DNA of 31,061 bases from Candidatus Poseidonia alphae (GCA_002505405.1 DAVD01000042.1:43134-74194), one strand, 5' to 3'. Shown: positions 1 to 7,713, counted from the first letter of the stretch. Numbers and translations are program-made. Notes: generated by a model from the letters alone, not told the origin.

Positions 1-480
1 GCCGGTTCCTTAGGTATGGGACTCTCCTTTGGAATGGGTACCGCTCTTGCCGCACGATTGGATGGAAGCAATCGACAGACCTACGTCATGCTCGGTGATG
101 GGGAAATCCAAGAAGGAAGCGTCTGGGAAGCAGCCATGGCCTCCGCTCACCATGAACTCGGTAATTTGAACGTCATTTTGGACCGAAACCGAATCCAAAA
201 CGATGATTTCTGTGAAACTCAGATGCGCATGTTCGACATTCCTGCGAAATGGAAGGCCTTTGGCTGGAATGTTATGGAAATTGACGGGCACAGCATGGAA
301 GAAATTGTGGAGGGTTTGGACTTCCTCGCACAATCAAACGACGGACCATCCATTCTCATCGCTCAAACCGTAAAAGGAAAAGGAATTTCTTACATGGAGG
401 ACAATCCTTCGTTCCACGGTGCTGCACCAAATGAAGAACAGTATGCATTAGCCATGAAAGAATTGGGGGTGTCTGCATGA
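1..480 (+). CDS. Transketolase, N-terminal (TPP-binding) subunit, 5'-truncated
   Basis: The frame is open from base 1, so the true start lies upstream and only the last 159 residues are present. The visible part is the thiamine-diphosphate-binding half of a split transketolase: a GDGE motif followed by EGSVWEA and a downstream NRIQND segment form the Mg-diphosphate site. A VKGKG element and the FHGAAP stretch near the C-terminus are typical of this subunit. With the next gene it would transfer two-carbon ketol units between sugar phosphates in the cytoplasm. The stop overlaps the start of the C-terminal subunit by four bases (ATGA), which suggests translational coupling. The two-gene architecture is common in archaea. 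Assignment is confident; the missing N-terminus cannot be judged. Confidence 0.93.
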   Translation, partial: AGSLGMGLSFGMGTALAARLDGSNRQTYVMLGDGEIQEGSVWEAAMASAHHELGNLNVILDRNRIQNDDFCETQMRMFDIPAKWKAFGWNVMEIDGHSMEEIVEGLDFLAQSNDGPSILIAQTVKGKGISYMEDNPSFHGAAPNEEQYALAMKELGVSA

Positions 481-1415
481 CCAAGATGGAAGCAACCCGA
501 GATGGCTACGGCCAAGCTTTGCTTGAGCTCGCTGACAATAAGAACGTCGTTGTTCTGGAGGCAGATCTTGGTAAATCTACCAAATCCCTGCATTTTAGAA
601 AGGCCCATCCAGAACGAACTGTTTCTTGCGGTATTGGTGAGCAAAACATGCTCCTTGTTGCTGCAGGCATGGCCGCTAGCGGTTACATTCCATTTGCATC
701 TACCTTTGCTATCTTTACGGAACGGGCTTTTGAGCAGATGAGAAACGGTGTCGCTCGACCGAACCTACCGGTTCACCTCTGTGGGTCCCATGGTGGAACG
801 CATACAGGGACGGACGGCTCATCAGCACAATCCATTGAAGACCTTGCAATTTACAGGACCTTACCCAACGTCACCGTCATACACCCAAGCGATAGCGTAA
901 GTACTCGAATATTAACCAAACAACTCGCTGCCTCATCCTCTCCATCCTACATGCGAACAGCTCGCAACAAAACCCCAGTTTTGTACGACGATGCGGGTCA
1001 AGATGTCATTCAAATCGGAAAGGGTATTGAACTCAAAAACGGGTCAGACGTTGCCATCATTGCATGTGGAGTGCTGGTCGCTGAGGCACTCAAAGCAGCC
1101 GAGTTACTGGCTGAAAAGGGTATAGACGCTACAGTAGTGGACATGCACACCATCAAACCAATCGATGCAACACTCATCGATGTTGTCGCAGAACGATGCG
1201 GAGCTCTTGTAACCGCGGAAGACCATTCGATCATCGGTGGACTTGGCGGTGCCGTCGCCGAACACCTCTCTACAACCAACGGAACACCGCTAGAACGGGT
1301 TGGAGTAAAAGACCGATTTGGGGAGTCTGGACAAGCTGATGAGATGCTTGAACTGATGGGGCTCAATGCTGCCCATATTGTAATGGCTGCTGAAAGGTCA
1401 ATCTCACGTAAGTGA
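477..1415 (+). CDS. Transketolase, C-terminal subunit
   Basis: This 312-residue protein carries the pyrimidine-binding and C-terminal domains of transketolase. Visible features are the CGIGEQNM motif, which holds the glutamate that activates the thiamine aminopyrimidine; a GGTHTGTDGSS segment with substrate-contacting histidines; and a C-terminal domain with the AEDHSIIGGLG stretch usual in the transketolase/DXS/E1-beta superfamily. Length fits the archaeal split form. The start overlaps the stop of the N-terminal subunit as ATGA, so the two are almost certainly co-translated and form one enzyme. With the transaldolase downstream it gives a non-oxidative pentose phosphate branch. A DXS or E1-beta identity is less likely because the partner subunit is of transketolase type. 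Confidence 0.93.
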   Translation: MTKMEATRDGYGQALLELADNKNVVVLEADLGKSTKSLHFRKAHPERTVSCGIGEQNMLLVAAGMAASGYIPFASTFAIFTERAFEQMRNGVARPNLPVHLCGSHGGTHTGTDGSSAQSIEDLAIYRTLPNVTVIHPSDSVSTRILTKQLAASSSPSYMRTARNKTPVLYDDAGQDVIQIGKGIELKNGSDVAIIACGVLVAEALKAAELLAEKGIDATVVDMHTIKPIDATLIDVVAERCGALVTAEDHSIIGGLGGAVAEHLSTTNGTPLERVGVKDRFGESGQADEMLELMGLNAAHIVMAAERSISRK

Positions 1416-1456
1416 ACCTGCTGAATAACCATTAGTCAAATGCCCCTGGCCTCCTC

Positions 1457-1822
1457 ATGGGAGACAAGGATACGCTATCGAATGTGATGGACATCATCGA
1501 TGAATTCACACGCGAACGTGATTGGGAGCAATTTCATAGTGTCAAAAATTTAATGTCCTCAATTCTAATTGAGGCAAGCGAGTTAAGCGAAACGGTTCAG
1601 TGGTCCAATCCCACTCTGGATGATGTCATGGAGAACCCGCAATTGCATGGAGAAATTAAAGATGAAATTGCTGACGTCATGGTCTATTGCCTCCGTTTGT
1701 GTTCTGTTTTGAGCATTGAACCGGTCCAAGCAATGATTCAAAAGATTGCTAAAAATCGAGCCAAATATCCGATTGAAATGTCCAAAGGAAGTTCAGCAAA
1801 ATATACATCGTACGAGAACTGA
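1457..1822 (+). CDS. MazG-like nucleotide pyrophosphohydrolase (dCTPase/RS21-C6 type)
   Basis: A 121-residue all-helical protein of the MazG-like superfamily. The FTRERDWEQFHS opening, the EASELSE helix and the EIADVMVY helix supply the acidic residues that bind Mg2+, and KNRAKYP closes the fold. This pattern is closest to the RS21-C6/DCTPP1 group, which hydrolyses dCTP and modified dNTPs to monophosphates, but substrate cannot be read from sequence. The ATG at 1457 sits just before the conserved region and no clear ribosome binding site precedes it, so the message may be leaderless. It lies 41 bases after transketolase and 52 before transaldolase on the same strand; a functional link to either is not evident. 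Confidence 0.85.
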   Translation: MGDKDTLSNVMDIIDEFTRERDWEQFHSVKNLMSSILIEASELSETVQWSNPTLDDVMENPQLHGEIKDEIADVMVYCLRLCSVLSIEPVQAMIQKIAKNRAKYPIEMSKGSSAKYTSYEN

Positions 1823-1874
1823 TGCTGATTTGGCCTACCAATAGTTGAAAGAGTGCCTCCCGTGTCTTGTTGTT

Positions 1875-2534
1875 ATGGAGTTCTTTCTGGACACAGCCGA
1901 CGTAGATGAAATTCGTGAAATCGCAGCATGGGGAATACTGGACGGCGTGACTACCAATCCTTCGCTGATCAAAAAGTCAGGTCGAGATTTCAAAGAAGTG
2001 GTTGCTGAAATTGCATCCATTTGCGACGGACCCATATCTGCAGAAGTCACTGCAATGGATACTGCAGGGATGATTGAACAAGGACGTGCACTGAAAGCAG
2101 AGTTGCCTGAAAATGTCATTATCAAGATTCCATGCACGCCTGAAGGGCTCGCTGCAACCAAGGTATTGTCAGATGATGGAATTAAAACTAACGTAACGCT
2201 CATATTTTCTGCATCTCAAGCATTGATGGCGGCTAAAGCAGGGGCGACATATGTTTCCCCTTTCATTGGACGAATTGATGACACAGGCCATGATGGAATG
2301 GAACTTATAGCCGAAATCATGAACACTTGGGCCAACTACGATATTGACACTAAGGTTTTGGCTGCTTCAATTCGCCACCCAACCCATGTGTTGCAATGCA
2401 TCCAACTTGGTGCGCATACAGCAACCATGCCTGCAAAGACATTCCGTCAATTAATGACCCACCCGCTCACCGACAAAGGACTTGAAGGATTCATGCGTGA
2501 TTGGGCCGAAGTTGAAGCCGCTGGCAACGCTTGA
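1875..2534 (+). CDS. Transaldolase, TalC/MipB (fructose-6-phosphate aldolase-like) type
   Basis: A 219-residue single-domain TIM-barrel aldolase of the small transaldolase family. It opens with MEFFLDTADVDEI, continues with GVTTNPSL, and carries the Schiff-base lysine in the IIKIPCT segment; the ATYVSPFIGR and AASIRHPTH motifs follow. Length fits TalC proteins of about 215-220 residues. I chose the ATG at 1875 because the family begins at this motif; a TTG at 1845 in the same frame would add ten residues of no family character. It transfers dihydroxyacetone units between sugar phosphates and, with the transketolase upstream, completes the non-oxidative pentose phosphate pathway. Fructose-6-phosphate aldolase activity is the alternative; the two are hard to separate by sequence. 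Confidence 0.9.
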   Translation: MEFFLDTADVDEIREIAAWGILDGVTTNPSLIKKSGRDFKEVVAEIASICDGPISAEVTAMDTAGMIEQGRALKAELPENVIIKIPCTPEGLAATKVLSDDGIKTNVTLIFSASQALMAAKAGATYVSPFIGRIDDTGHDGMELIAEIMNTWANYDIDTKVLAASIRHPTHVLQCIQLGAHTATMPAKTFRQLMTHPLTDKGLEGFMRDWAEVEAAGNA

Positions 2535-2537
2535 ACC

Positions 2538-3272
2538 TCACAAAGGTTCTATCGACCATGTCCTTACATCGACACCCTTGGAAAGATGTACATGGTCGGG
2601 TTGTAGCGGTCTGTTGATACCTAAATTGTATGATTCAGTCAATGAATTGTGTTCAATTGATGCTTCTGCTGAATGAAAGACCCAGGGGTTGTGTTGAGTA
2701 TAGGCGCGATGGAGAATTCCTTTGTGGACGGTGTACAAACAGTACCGTTCAAAGAGAAAATACTCCAACGTACCTGGTTGAGCAGAGATCGCCTCACCTA
2801 CTGCTTTACACGAACCTTTCAACACGACGCCGTCGGATCGTCGTCTAGAAGACCATGTGTAGGTATCGTCGGTCACCGTCAGTGAACATTTTGCATACCT
2901 GTACGGGAGTCCATAGGAGCGCGGTGCGTGAAAGCACGTGATTCTGCTTTGAGCGTCAAGTGTTAAAAAAAACACACCCGGTTGACCATCACGTGTGACG
3001 TAGGTTCTAATGTTGAACTCGGGGAAGTTGGAGACACCAGGCACAGAGATGAACCAGCGTGGCCGAACATGCATCATCTCAAACGGGATGGTGCCAATAT
3101 ACGCCTTCCCGTCGAACAAGTCCAATTCAACATCGCTTGGGAGGTGAGGGAGAAGAAGTTCGGGATTAACTTCCCAATGCATGAATGAAAGGTGTTCCCA
3201 GGATTGGGACAATGCATGCTTTCGATTGGGCATGGGAAAGGGAAGGTGGTCCTCCCGAAATTCATGCGCCAT
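2538..3272 (-). CDS. DUF2071 (YqjF-like) protein
   Basis: A 244-residue protein that matches the DUF2071/YqjF family, whose fold is related to acetoacetate decarboxylase. Family signs are the opening QSWEHLSFMHWEV, the LPHLPSDVELDLFDGKAYIG stretch, the PEFNIRTYV strand followed by GVFFLTLDA, and a late HSLTESYNLG region. No enzymatic role is established for this family. I used the ATG at 3272; a TTG at 3296 in frame adds eight residues, and an internal ATG 18 residues in is also possible. It ends only a few bases from the transaldolase stop on the other strand. The family is, to my knowledge, mostly bacterial, so horizontal acquisition is a reasonable guess. Confidence 0.8.
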   Translation of the reverse strand: MAHEFREDHLPFPMPNRKHALSQSWEHLSFMHWEVNPELLLPHLPSDVELDLFDGKAYIGTIPFEMMHVRPRWFISVPGVSNFPEFNIRTYVTRDGQPGVFFLTLDAQSRITCFHAPRSYGLPYRYAKCSLTVTDDTYTWSSRRRSDGVVLKGSCKAVGEAISAQPGTLEYFLFERYCLYTVHKGILHRAYTQHNPWVFHSAEASIEHNSLTESYNLGINRPLQPDHVHLSKGVDVRTWSIEPL

Positions 3273-3366
3273 GATGGTAGCACAGGTTGCTTTCAATTGA
3301 AAGTAACCGTTGAGTACCGGCCGAAGTAGCTCGAATCAACTGGACAGAGATGAGGGGCGTTGAACC

Positions 3367-4392
3367 TCAGCGGCTTGCCAAGGTCAGGTTCTTCCACATT
3401 TCCTCGGGGACTTCCATAGCCAAACGTAGGCCGCCCATTGCGCCCAAACGGACTGGGTCGTCGACAACGTGAACGTTGACGTCGCCCATATCAGAAAGAC
3501 GGCGTTCAATGAGTGCGCCCAATCCACGTATGGATGAGCCGCCACCAGCTAGGACCATGTTCTTACGGAACTCGTCATGGTATTCTGGGTTGGATTCAGC
3601 AATCAGAATTTTAACATTTTCAACGATTGGGTCGACAATGGATTCACAAGCGCGTTGAATGCAGTCGGTGATGTCCAATGTCATGGCTTTTCCATCAATG
3701 GAGAAATCGACCAAAACAGGTTCTTCGGGTGCTCCTGTTGAAACAAAGGAATGCTGCTCCTTCCATCGACGAGCCATATCCTTGGTGATTTGAGCACCGT
3801 TGTATTTGGATTGTACTTCCTTGATGATTTGGTTGTCCACATAGTCACCGGCATATCCAGTATGCATTTGGTCGCCAGGTCCTGGGATGGTCCCGTAGAC
3901 GCGGCAAAGGTCGGTTGTACCGGCACCAATGTCAATCACGAGTGTGTGGTTGATCATGTCGAGTGCATAGGCTACAGCAAAGGGTTCCGAAATGATCATG
4001 GCTGAGTTTACTGAACCTGCAGCAGCGTCAAAAATTGCTGTCTTGTCAACGTGACTTGCTTCAGCAGGTGCGCCGATCACTGCGACAACACGGTCGTATT
4101 CTTCTGGGTCTGAAAGTCCAATCAGATGGGTGATGAAGTGCGCAATGAATTCACGGTCTTCAGGAGTATCCTTGATGACACCAAGTTCCAAAGGGCGGAA
4201 GAGGTTCAATGCAAGCCGGTTTTTGAGGGCATCTTCCCCGAAAAGAACATCCCGCTTCAAAAAGTTCCGAGCGATAGGGTCTTTTGGAGTACCAATAACG
4301 GTCAACTCTTCAACTTCATGACTGTCCGAGGATACCATCACGGAGCGGAAGGTTCCCAAATCAATTCCAATATACAATACATCTTTCGCCAT
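3367..4392 (-). CDS. MamK/MreB-like actin-family ATPase
   Basis: A 341-residue actin-fold protein. All nucleotide-binding elements are present: phosphate-1 loop GIDLGT (residues 9-14), catalytic-region SEPF (136-138), phosphate-2 loop DIGAGTTD (154-161) and adenosine motif LAGGGSSIRG (281-290). Beyond the general fold, the order and wording of several stretches, such as GTIPGPGDQ, AGDYVDNQI, KEQHSFV and a C-terminal GLRLA...PEEMW, match what I remember of magnetosome actin MamK more closely than MreB, crenactin or Ta0583. It should form filaments in the cytoplasm and could act in cell shape, organelle positioning or DNA partition. No other magnetosome-type gene is visible. The start is the ATG at 4392; an upstream in-frame TTG at 4482 adds 30 atypical residues. 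A TATA-like box and an inverted repeat precede it. Confidence 0.88.
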   Translation of the reverse strand: MAKDVLYIGIDLGTFRSVMVSSDSHEVEELTVIGTPKDPIARNFLKRDVLFGEDALKNRLALNLFRPLELGVIKDTPEDREFIAHFITHLIGLSDPEEYDRVVAVIGAPAEASHVDKTAIFDAAAGSVNSAMIISEPFAVAYALDMINHTLVIDIGAGTTDLCRVYGTIPGPGDQMHTGYAGDYVDNQIIKEVQSKYNGAQITKDMARRWKEQHSFVSTGAPEEPVLVDFSIDGKAMTLDITDCIQRACESIVDPIVENVKILIAESNPEYHDEFRKNMVLAGGGSSIRGLGALIERRLSDMGDVNVHVVDDPVRLGAMGGLRLAMEVPEEMWKNLTLASR

Positions 4393-4411
4393 AGGCTCAC
4401 TGACATGTCCA

Positions 4412-4450
4412 TAACGGTGGAGTTTATGAAGAGTCCCACCGTTAAAATAG
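4412..4450 (-). promoter_or_regulatory. TATA-like box with overlapping inverted repeat upstream of the actin-like gene
   Basis: Reading the minus strand, TATTTTAA lies at 4449-4442, about 50 bases before the ATG at 4392, which would place a start site near 4420. A perfect 9-base inverted repeat (TAACGGTGG at 4412-4420 and its complement at 4436-4444, 15-base spacer) spans from the TATA box to the predicted start site. A palindrome in that position would suit a repressor operator. An RNA hairpin is less likely because half the repeat is upstream of the predicted start. Promoter position is inferred from base pattern only. Confidence 0.4.
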
Positions 4451-4526
4451 AGAGTGCAGGTGTGAACAGGTAAAAATGTCACGAACGATTAACCTATAGA
4501 ACAACTGGTTGGTCGTTGTTTTTCCC

Positions 4527-5543
4527 TCAACACCATGCTTCGCATGCCTTGCAATACCATGCAGCGTATTGTTCATACAAATCCGCCATGTTCCCACAAG
4601 TTGTGCATTCTTTTACGGCATCTTTTCCGCATATTTCCATGACCATTTGCACGTGATACATGTCATCAATACCCAATTGTTCACGCATGGCCCAAAGCAA
4701 TTGATCTTCACTGGGAGAGATAATTCCATCTTCCAAAACCAATTTCACAACGGTTCTGTAATCTTGTAGGGTCACCGTATCTCGAGAATCCAATACGACT
4801 CCGCCCTTTTCCGCGATAATATCTGTGCCACCAGGGTCATCCACGAAAAGTACGAATGACGCTCGCTTAAGAGAATCGTCTCGCAGCTCAAAACCAACAC
4901 GATTCCCAGAGATGCTTGCGTAGACCAATTTGGATGATCGATTGATCACGTTAGCAATTGAACGGGCCGTTGCTTCCGCAGTTGGGCCACGCTTCCATCC
5001 AGTTGGGCTTCGCTCATTGTAGGCGTAAAATTCTGTACCTCTGCCAGGATATTCCAGACGAATTTCTTCACCTCCATCAAATCCGTTGTCCACTAAGGTA
5101 ATCGAGCCAACTTCTGTTGAAACGATGTTGTCCTCATCATCAAAACTAATCATCAGCGGTTTTCGCTCTTCAGTTGCCGCATTGAAATGTCCTTGCATTC
5201 CGGACATCCACTTGTCTTCCAGGCGTTTGAGAGATTGTTCTTGCTCCCCCGTCAATTCTTTCTTAACACCGAGAACATCTGCAAGTTCTCCAGACTGCAT
5301 GTCTTGTCGAAATTGTCGAATGAGGTCTTCATCTCGCTTGTAAGATGGTGGTTCTATTGCTTTTTTCTCCTCAACGTAGTTGGGGTCGGCCCACTCGTGA
5401 TTGCAAGAGCCACATTGGAGGTAACCCTTCATGGTCGAATCTTGAGCATTGCCACCGCACCGCGGGCAATCGCCTTCCTCGTTGTAGCCCAGATTGTCTA
5501 CAGCCTCATCTCTTCCTTTCCGCAATCCGCCGAAACCAGCCAT
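4527..5543 (-). CDS. Double zinc-ribbon protein with TerB-like C-terminal region
   Basis: A 338-residue protein I cannot assign to a named gene. It has a zinc ribbon at each end: C26-x2-C29 with C44-x2-C47, and C313-x2-C316 with C331-x2-C334. Residues about 60-125 are charged and helical. The middle (about 130-260) looks like beta-rich domains with an EFYAYNERSPTGWKRGPTAEA stretch. Residues about 265-312 (YRTVVKLVLEDGIISPSEDQLL...) resemble the metal-binding TerB helix pattern. No membrane segment is seen. I chose the ATG at 5543; a TTG at 5585 directly after the upstream stop is also possible. It follows the DUF35-like gene on the same strand and precedes the actin-like gene, so the three may be co-regulated. 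Function unknown. Confidence 0.75.
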   Translation of the reverse strand: MAGFGGLRKGRDEAVDNLGYNEEGDCPRCGGNAQDSTMKGYLQCGSCNHEWADPNYVEEKKAIEPPSYKRDEDLIRQFRQDMQSGELADVLGVKKELTGEQEQSLKRLEDKWMSGMQGHFNAATEERKPLMISFDDEDNIVSTEVGSITLVDNGFDGGEEIRLEYPGRGTEFYAYNERSPTGWKRGPTAEATARSIANVINRSSKLVYASISGNRVGFELRDDSLKRASFVLFVDDPGGTDIIAEKGGVVLDSRDTVTLQDYRTVVKLVLEDGIISPSEDQLLWAMREQLGIDDMYHVQMVMEICGKDAVKECTTCGNMADLYEQYAAWYCKACEAWC

Positions 5544-5585
5544 GATACTGCGGGGGCCTTCCTTTGTATGAAGGCTTTCCTCCAA

Positions 5586-6419
5586 TCAAATGATACGCCC
5601 ACGAAGACCGTAGCGAATCATTCCTTCTTGTGCGTAAATACGTCGAACGACCAGTTCAACAGTTTCACCGATAGCGACTTCATTTTCTTCATCATCAACC
5701 ATGAGGAACACCCCTTTTGGCCCATCATCAAGGTCCAAAAATACAGTGGTTAAGCCGCCAAGTAAGGGTGCTCTTAGAGAAAATTCTGACGGAGCCCCCG
5801 CTGCTGACAGTTTGGTCCAACTTGCGACGCTTCCAAGAGGTTTTAGTGAAATTCTCCCGTCCTCTCGGTCCCCGTCTTTACTCAGTTGCCGAGGTGGCCA
5901 CACCAACAGTTCTCCAAATTGTTGCCCGGAAAGTGCCATCCGAGCAACACCTCCTTCGTTGTACTGTGCACTTGAAACATAGGCGCCTTGACTGACATGG
6001 CCAACAAGAAGTTCTGATTCCCAAGCCTTTTCGATGGCCGTGTGAAATTCGAGGTTAACTTCAATCTGAGTGTCCAGCACTGGCAGTTCAATTGAAGTAT
6101 CCCGTTGGACAAGAACCACCGTTGCATCATCACCGATGAGCAAGTCCCATTTGCAGGAGTCATAGGTTTCTTCGTCGGCCATAGCAACACCTGTAGCCAT
6201 GGTGAAAATAGAACCGTTCACGCCTTTAGCCAATGACACACAATCCACCGAATGGTCATAGGAAAGACGATGCTGAAGGGCTGCGATCGCCAGGGTTGTA
6301 TGGTCACTGTCAGCACCGAATACACGTGAACCGTGACTGATAAAGGGTGACTGAATCAAGGTGTAGGTTTCATCCCATGCCAGGAGGTATCCCTTCCACA
6401 CATCAGTTCCCGACGTCAT
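5586..6419 (-). CDS. DUF35-type OB-fold protein with unusual N-terminal domain
   Basis: A 277-residue protein whose last 110 or so residues match the DUF35 acyl-CoA-associated OB-fold (SVASWTKLSA, then APLLGGLTTVFLDLDDG, and a terminal VVRRIY...YGLRGR). The zinc ribbon that normally precedes this OB-fold is degenerate: the aligned segment (LLVWPPRQLSKDG...) has no cysteine pair. The first 165 residues are not usual for DUF35 proteins; FGADSDHTTLAIAALQHRL and LLIGDDATVVLV recall pieces of HMG-CoA synthase/ketoacyl synthase III folds, so this may be a shrunken synthase-like domain. In many archaea DUF35 protein bridges thiolase and HMG-CoA synthase and channels acetoacetyl-CoA. Here the gene overlaps the thiolase by ATGA, which supports a thiolase partnership. 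Confidence 0.72.
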   Translation of the reverse strand: MTSGTDVWKGYLLAWDETYTLIQSPFISHGSRVFGADSDHTTLAIAALQHRLSYDHSVDCVSLAKGVNGSIFTMATGVAMADEETYDSCKWDLLIGDDATVVLVQRDTSIELPVLDTQIEVNLEFHTAIEKAWESELLVGHVSQGAYVSSAQYNEGGVARMALSGQQFGELLVWPPRQLSKDGDREDGRISLKPLGSVASWTKLSAAGAPSEFSLRAPLLGGLTTVFLDLDDGPKGVFLMVDDEENEVAIGETVELVVRRIYAQEGMIRYGLRGRII

Positions 6420-7588
6420 TGTCGGTCCCTCCCTAAGACGTGGACGGCGCAGGTCGCACCAGAACCCCCTACATTGTGCGTTAAAGCAGTTTCAGCATCT
6501 CGAACTTGACGGCCGTTAGCAACTTGCCCTCTTAATTGCTTGAAGACTTCTACGATTTGCCCCGTTCCAGTTGCCCCGAGTGGATGGCCTTTTGATTTCA
6601 GTCCGCCGCTTGAATTGATGGTGACATCGCCTTGATTCAAAACACCTCGACCGTCTCGTGCGAACATCCCACCCTCTCCCCGCTGGGCAAATCCAAGATC
6701 TTCAGTCGCCATCAACTCAGCGATTGTAAAGCAGTCATGAACTTCAGCGAGGTCGATGTCTCTTGGATTAATTCCGCTTTGTTGATATGCGCGTTTTGAT
6801 GCTTCAGCTGTGGCCTTAAGTTGGGTAATCGAAGGCCGGTCGTGCAAAGCGAGACGATCTGAAGCAGCACCAGAACCGCGTATCCAAACCGGCGTGTCGG
6901 TAAACTGTTGAACCACATGGTCTGCTGCCAAGATTACGCAGGAAGCACCGTCTGAGGTTGGGCAACAATCGTACAGTGTCAAAGGATCTGCCACCATAAA
7001 TCCGCTTGCAGCCTTCTCAAAAGAAACCTGCTTTTGGATGTGAGCGAGGGGGTTCATGGCCCCATGGGAGTGGTTTTTAACGCTGATATGAACCAAATCA
7101 TCATGATTGGAATCGTATTCATGGAAGTAACGGCGAGCCATCAAAGCATAGGTTCCTGGAAACGTAAGACCAGCAAGACGTTCCCATTCCGTATCACCAG
7201 ATACTCCGAGCCAGAATCGTTTTCGTTCTGGAGTTAAATCGTTCATTTTTTCGATTCCACCAGCAACAACGACATCAGCTTGTCCGGATTTGATGGCCAT
7301 CCATGCATCACGGAAGGCAAATCCAGAGGAAGCGCAAGCATTCTCAACACGCCGAACAGGTACACCGTCCATTGCTGAATGCTCTGTGAGAAGGGCGGCT
7401 GTATTTCCTAATTGTGAGCCCCCAAAAGCTATGCTTCCAATGAATGCTTCATCAATTTGCGAGGGTGAAAAATCTCCATCAACACTTTCAAAGGCGCTCA
7501 AAGCAGCCTCAGCCCACATTCCTTTGAGTCCAAGTGAGTGATTTCCGTATTTCGTCTGACCGGCACCGACTACCGCAACATCAACCAT
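6416..7588 (-). CDS. Thiolase (acetyl-CoA acetyltransferase, archaeal/SCP2 type)
   Basis: A 390-residue thiolase. The nucleophile is Cys85 in ENACASSG; the second half has the HDCFTIAEL histidine, the GGLKSKGHPLGATGTGQ motif and a C-terminal NVGGSGATCAVHVLG with the acid/base cysteine. All catalytic positions look intact. It would condense two acetyl-CoA to acetoacetyl-CoA, or cleave longer 3-ketoacyl-CoA. The ATG at 7588 directly precedes the first strand (VDVAVVG). Its stop overlaps the start of the DUF35-like gene by four bases, the arrangement seen for the mevalonate-pathway thiolase complex in other archaea, though no HMG-CoA synthase is next to it. A role in fatty-acid or amino-acid breakdown cannot be excluded. 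Confidence 0.9.
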   Translation of the reverse strand: MVDVAVVGAGQTKYGNHSLGLKGMWAEAALSAFESVDGDFSPSQIDEAFIGSIAFGGSQLGNTAALLTEHSAMDGVPVRRVENACASSGFAFRDAWMAIKSGQADVVVAGGIEKMNDLTPERKRFWLGVSGDTEWERLAGLTFPGTYALMARRYFHEYDSNHDDLVHISVKNHSHGAMNPLAHIQKQVSFEKAASGFMVADPLTLYDCCPTSDGASCVILAADHVVQQFTDTPVWIRGSGAASDRLALHDRPSITQLKATAEASKRAYQQSGINPRDIDLAEVHDCFTIAELMATEDLGFAQRGEGGMFARDGRGVLNQGDVTINSSGGLKSKGHPLGATGTGQIVEVFKQLRGQVANGRQVRDAETALTHNVGGSGATCAVHVLGRDRQ

Positions 7589-7619
7589 AACCAAGGGGAA
7601 AGGGTGGCGGCATTTCATA

Positions 7620-7713
7620 CACTCGCTGCTGGTTCACGAGAATTGTAACTTATCTATTTGAGTTGGTTCCTTGCCCGCAGGGTTCATGAACAGGTCTCGC
7701 CCGCATACACATT
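7620..7713. promoter_or_regulatory. Divergent promoter region between thiolase and KptA
   Basis: The 125-base gap between the two outward-facing genes contains an AT-rich core at about 7643-7660 (GTAACTTATCTATTTG) that could serve as a TATA element in either direction. It lies about 55 bases before the KptA ATG and about 60 before the thiolase ATG. No Shine-Dalgarno sequence precedes KptA. Assignment rests on base composition and position only. Confidence 0.3.

Noticed and set aside
3367..4392. Magnetosome gene island
   Set aside because: Only the actin-like gene suggests it; no other mam-type, iron transport or membrane-invagination gene is visible.
4393..4482. N-terminal extension of the actin-like protein from a TTG
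   Set aside because: It would run through the TATA-like box and the inverted repeat, and actin-family proteins start near the phosphate-1 loop.
5187..5753. 188-codon open frame on the plus strand
   Set aside because: It crosses the boundary of two well-supported minus-strand genes and has no recognisable domain.
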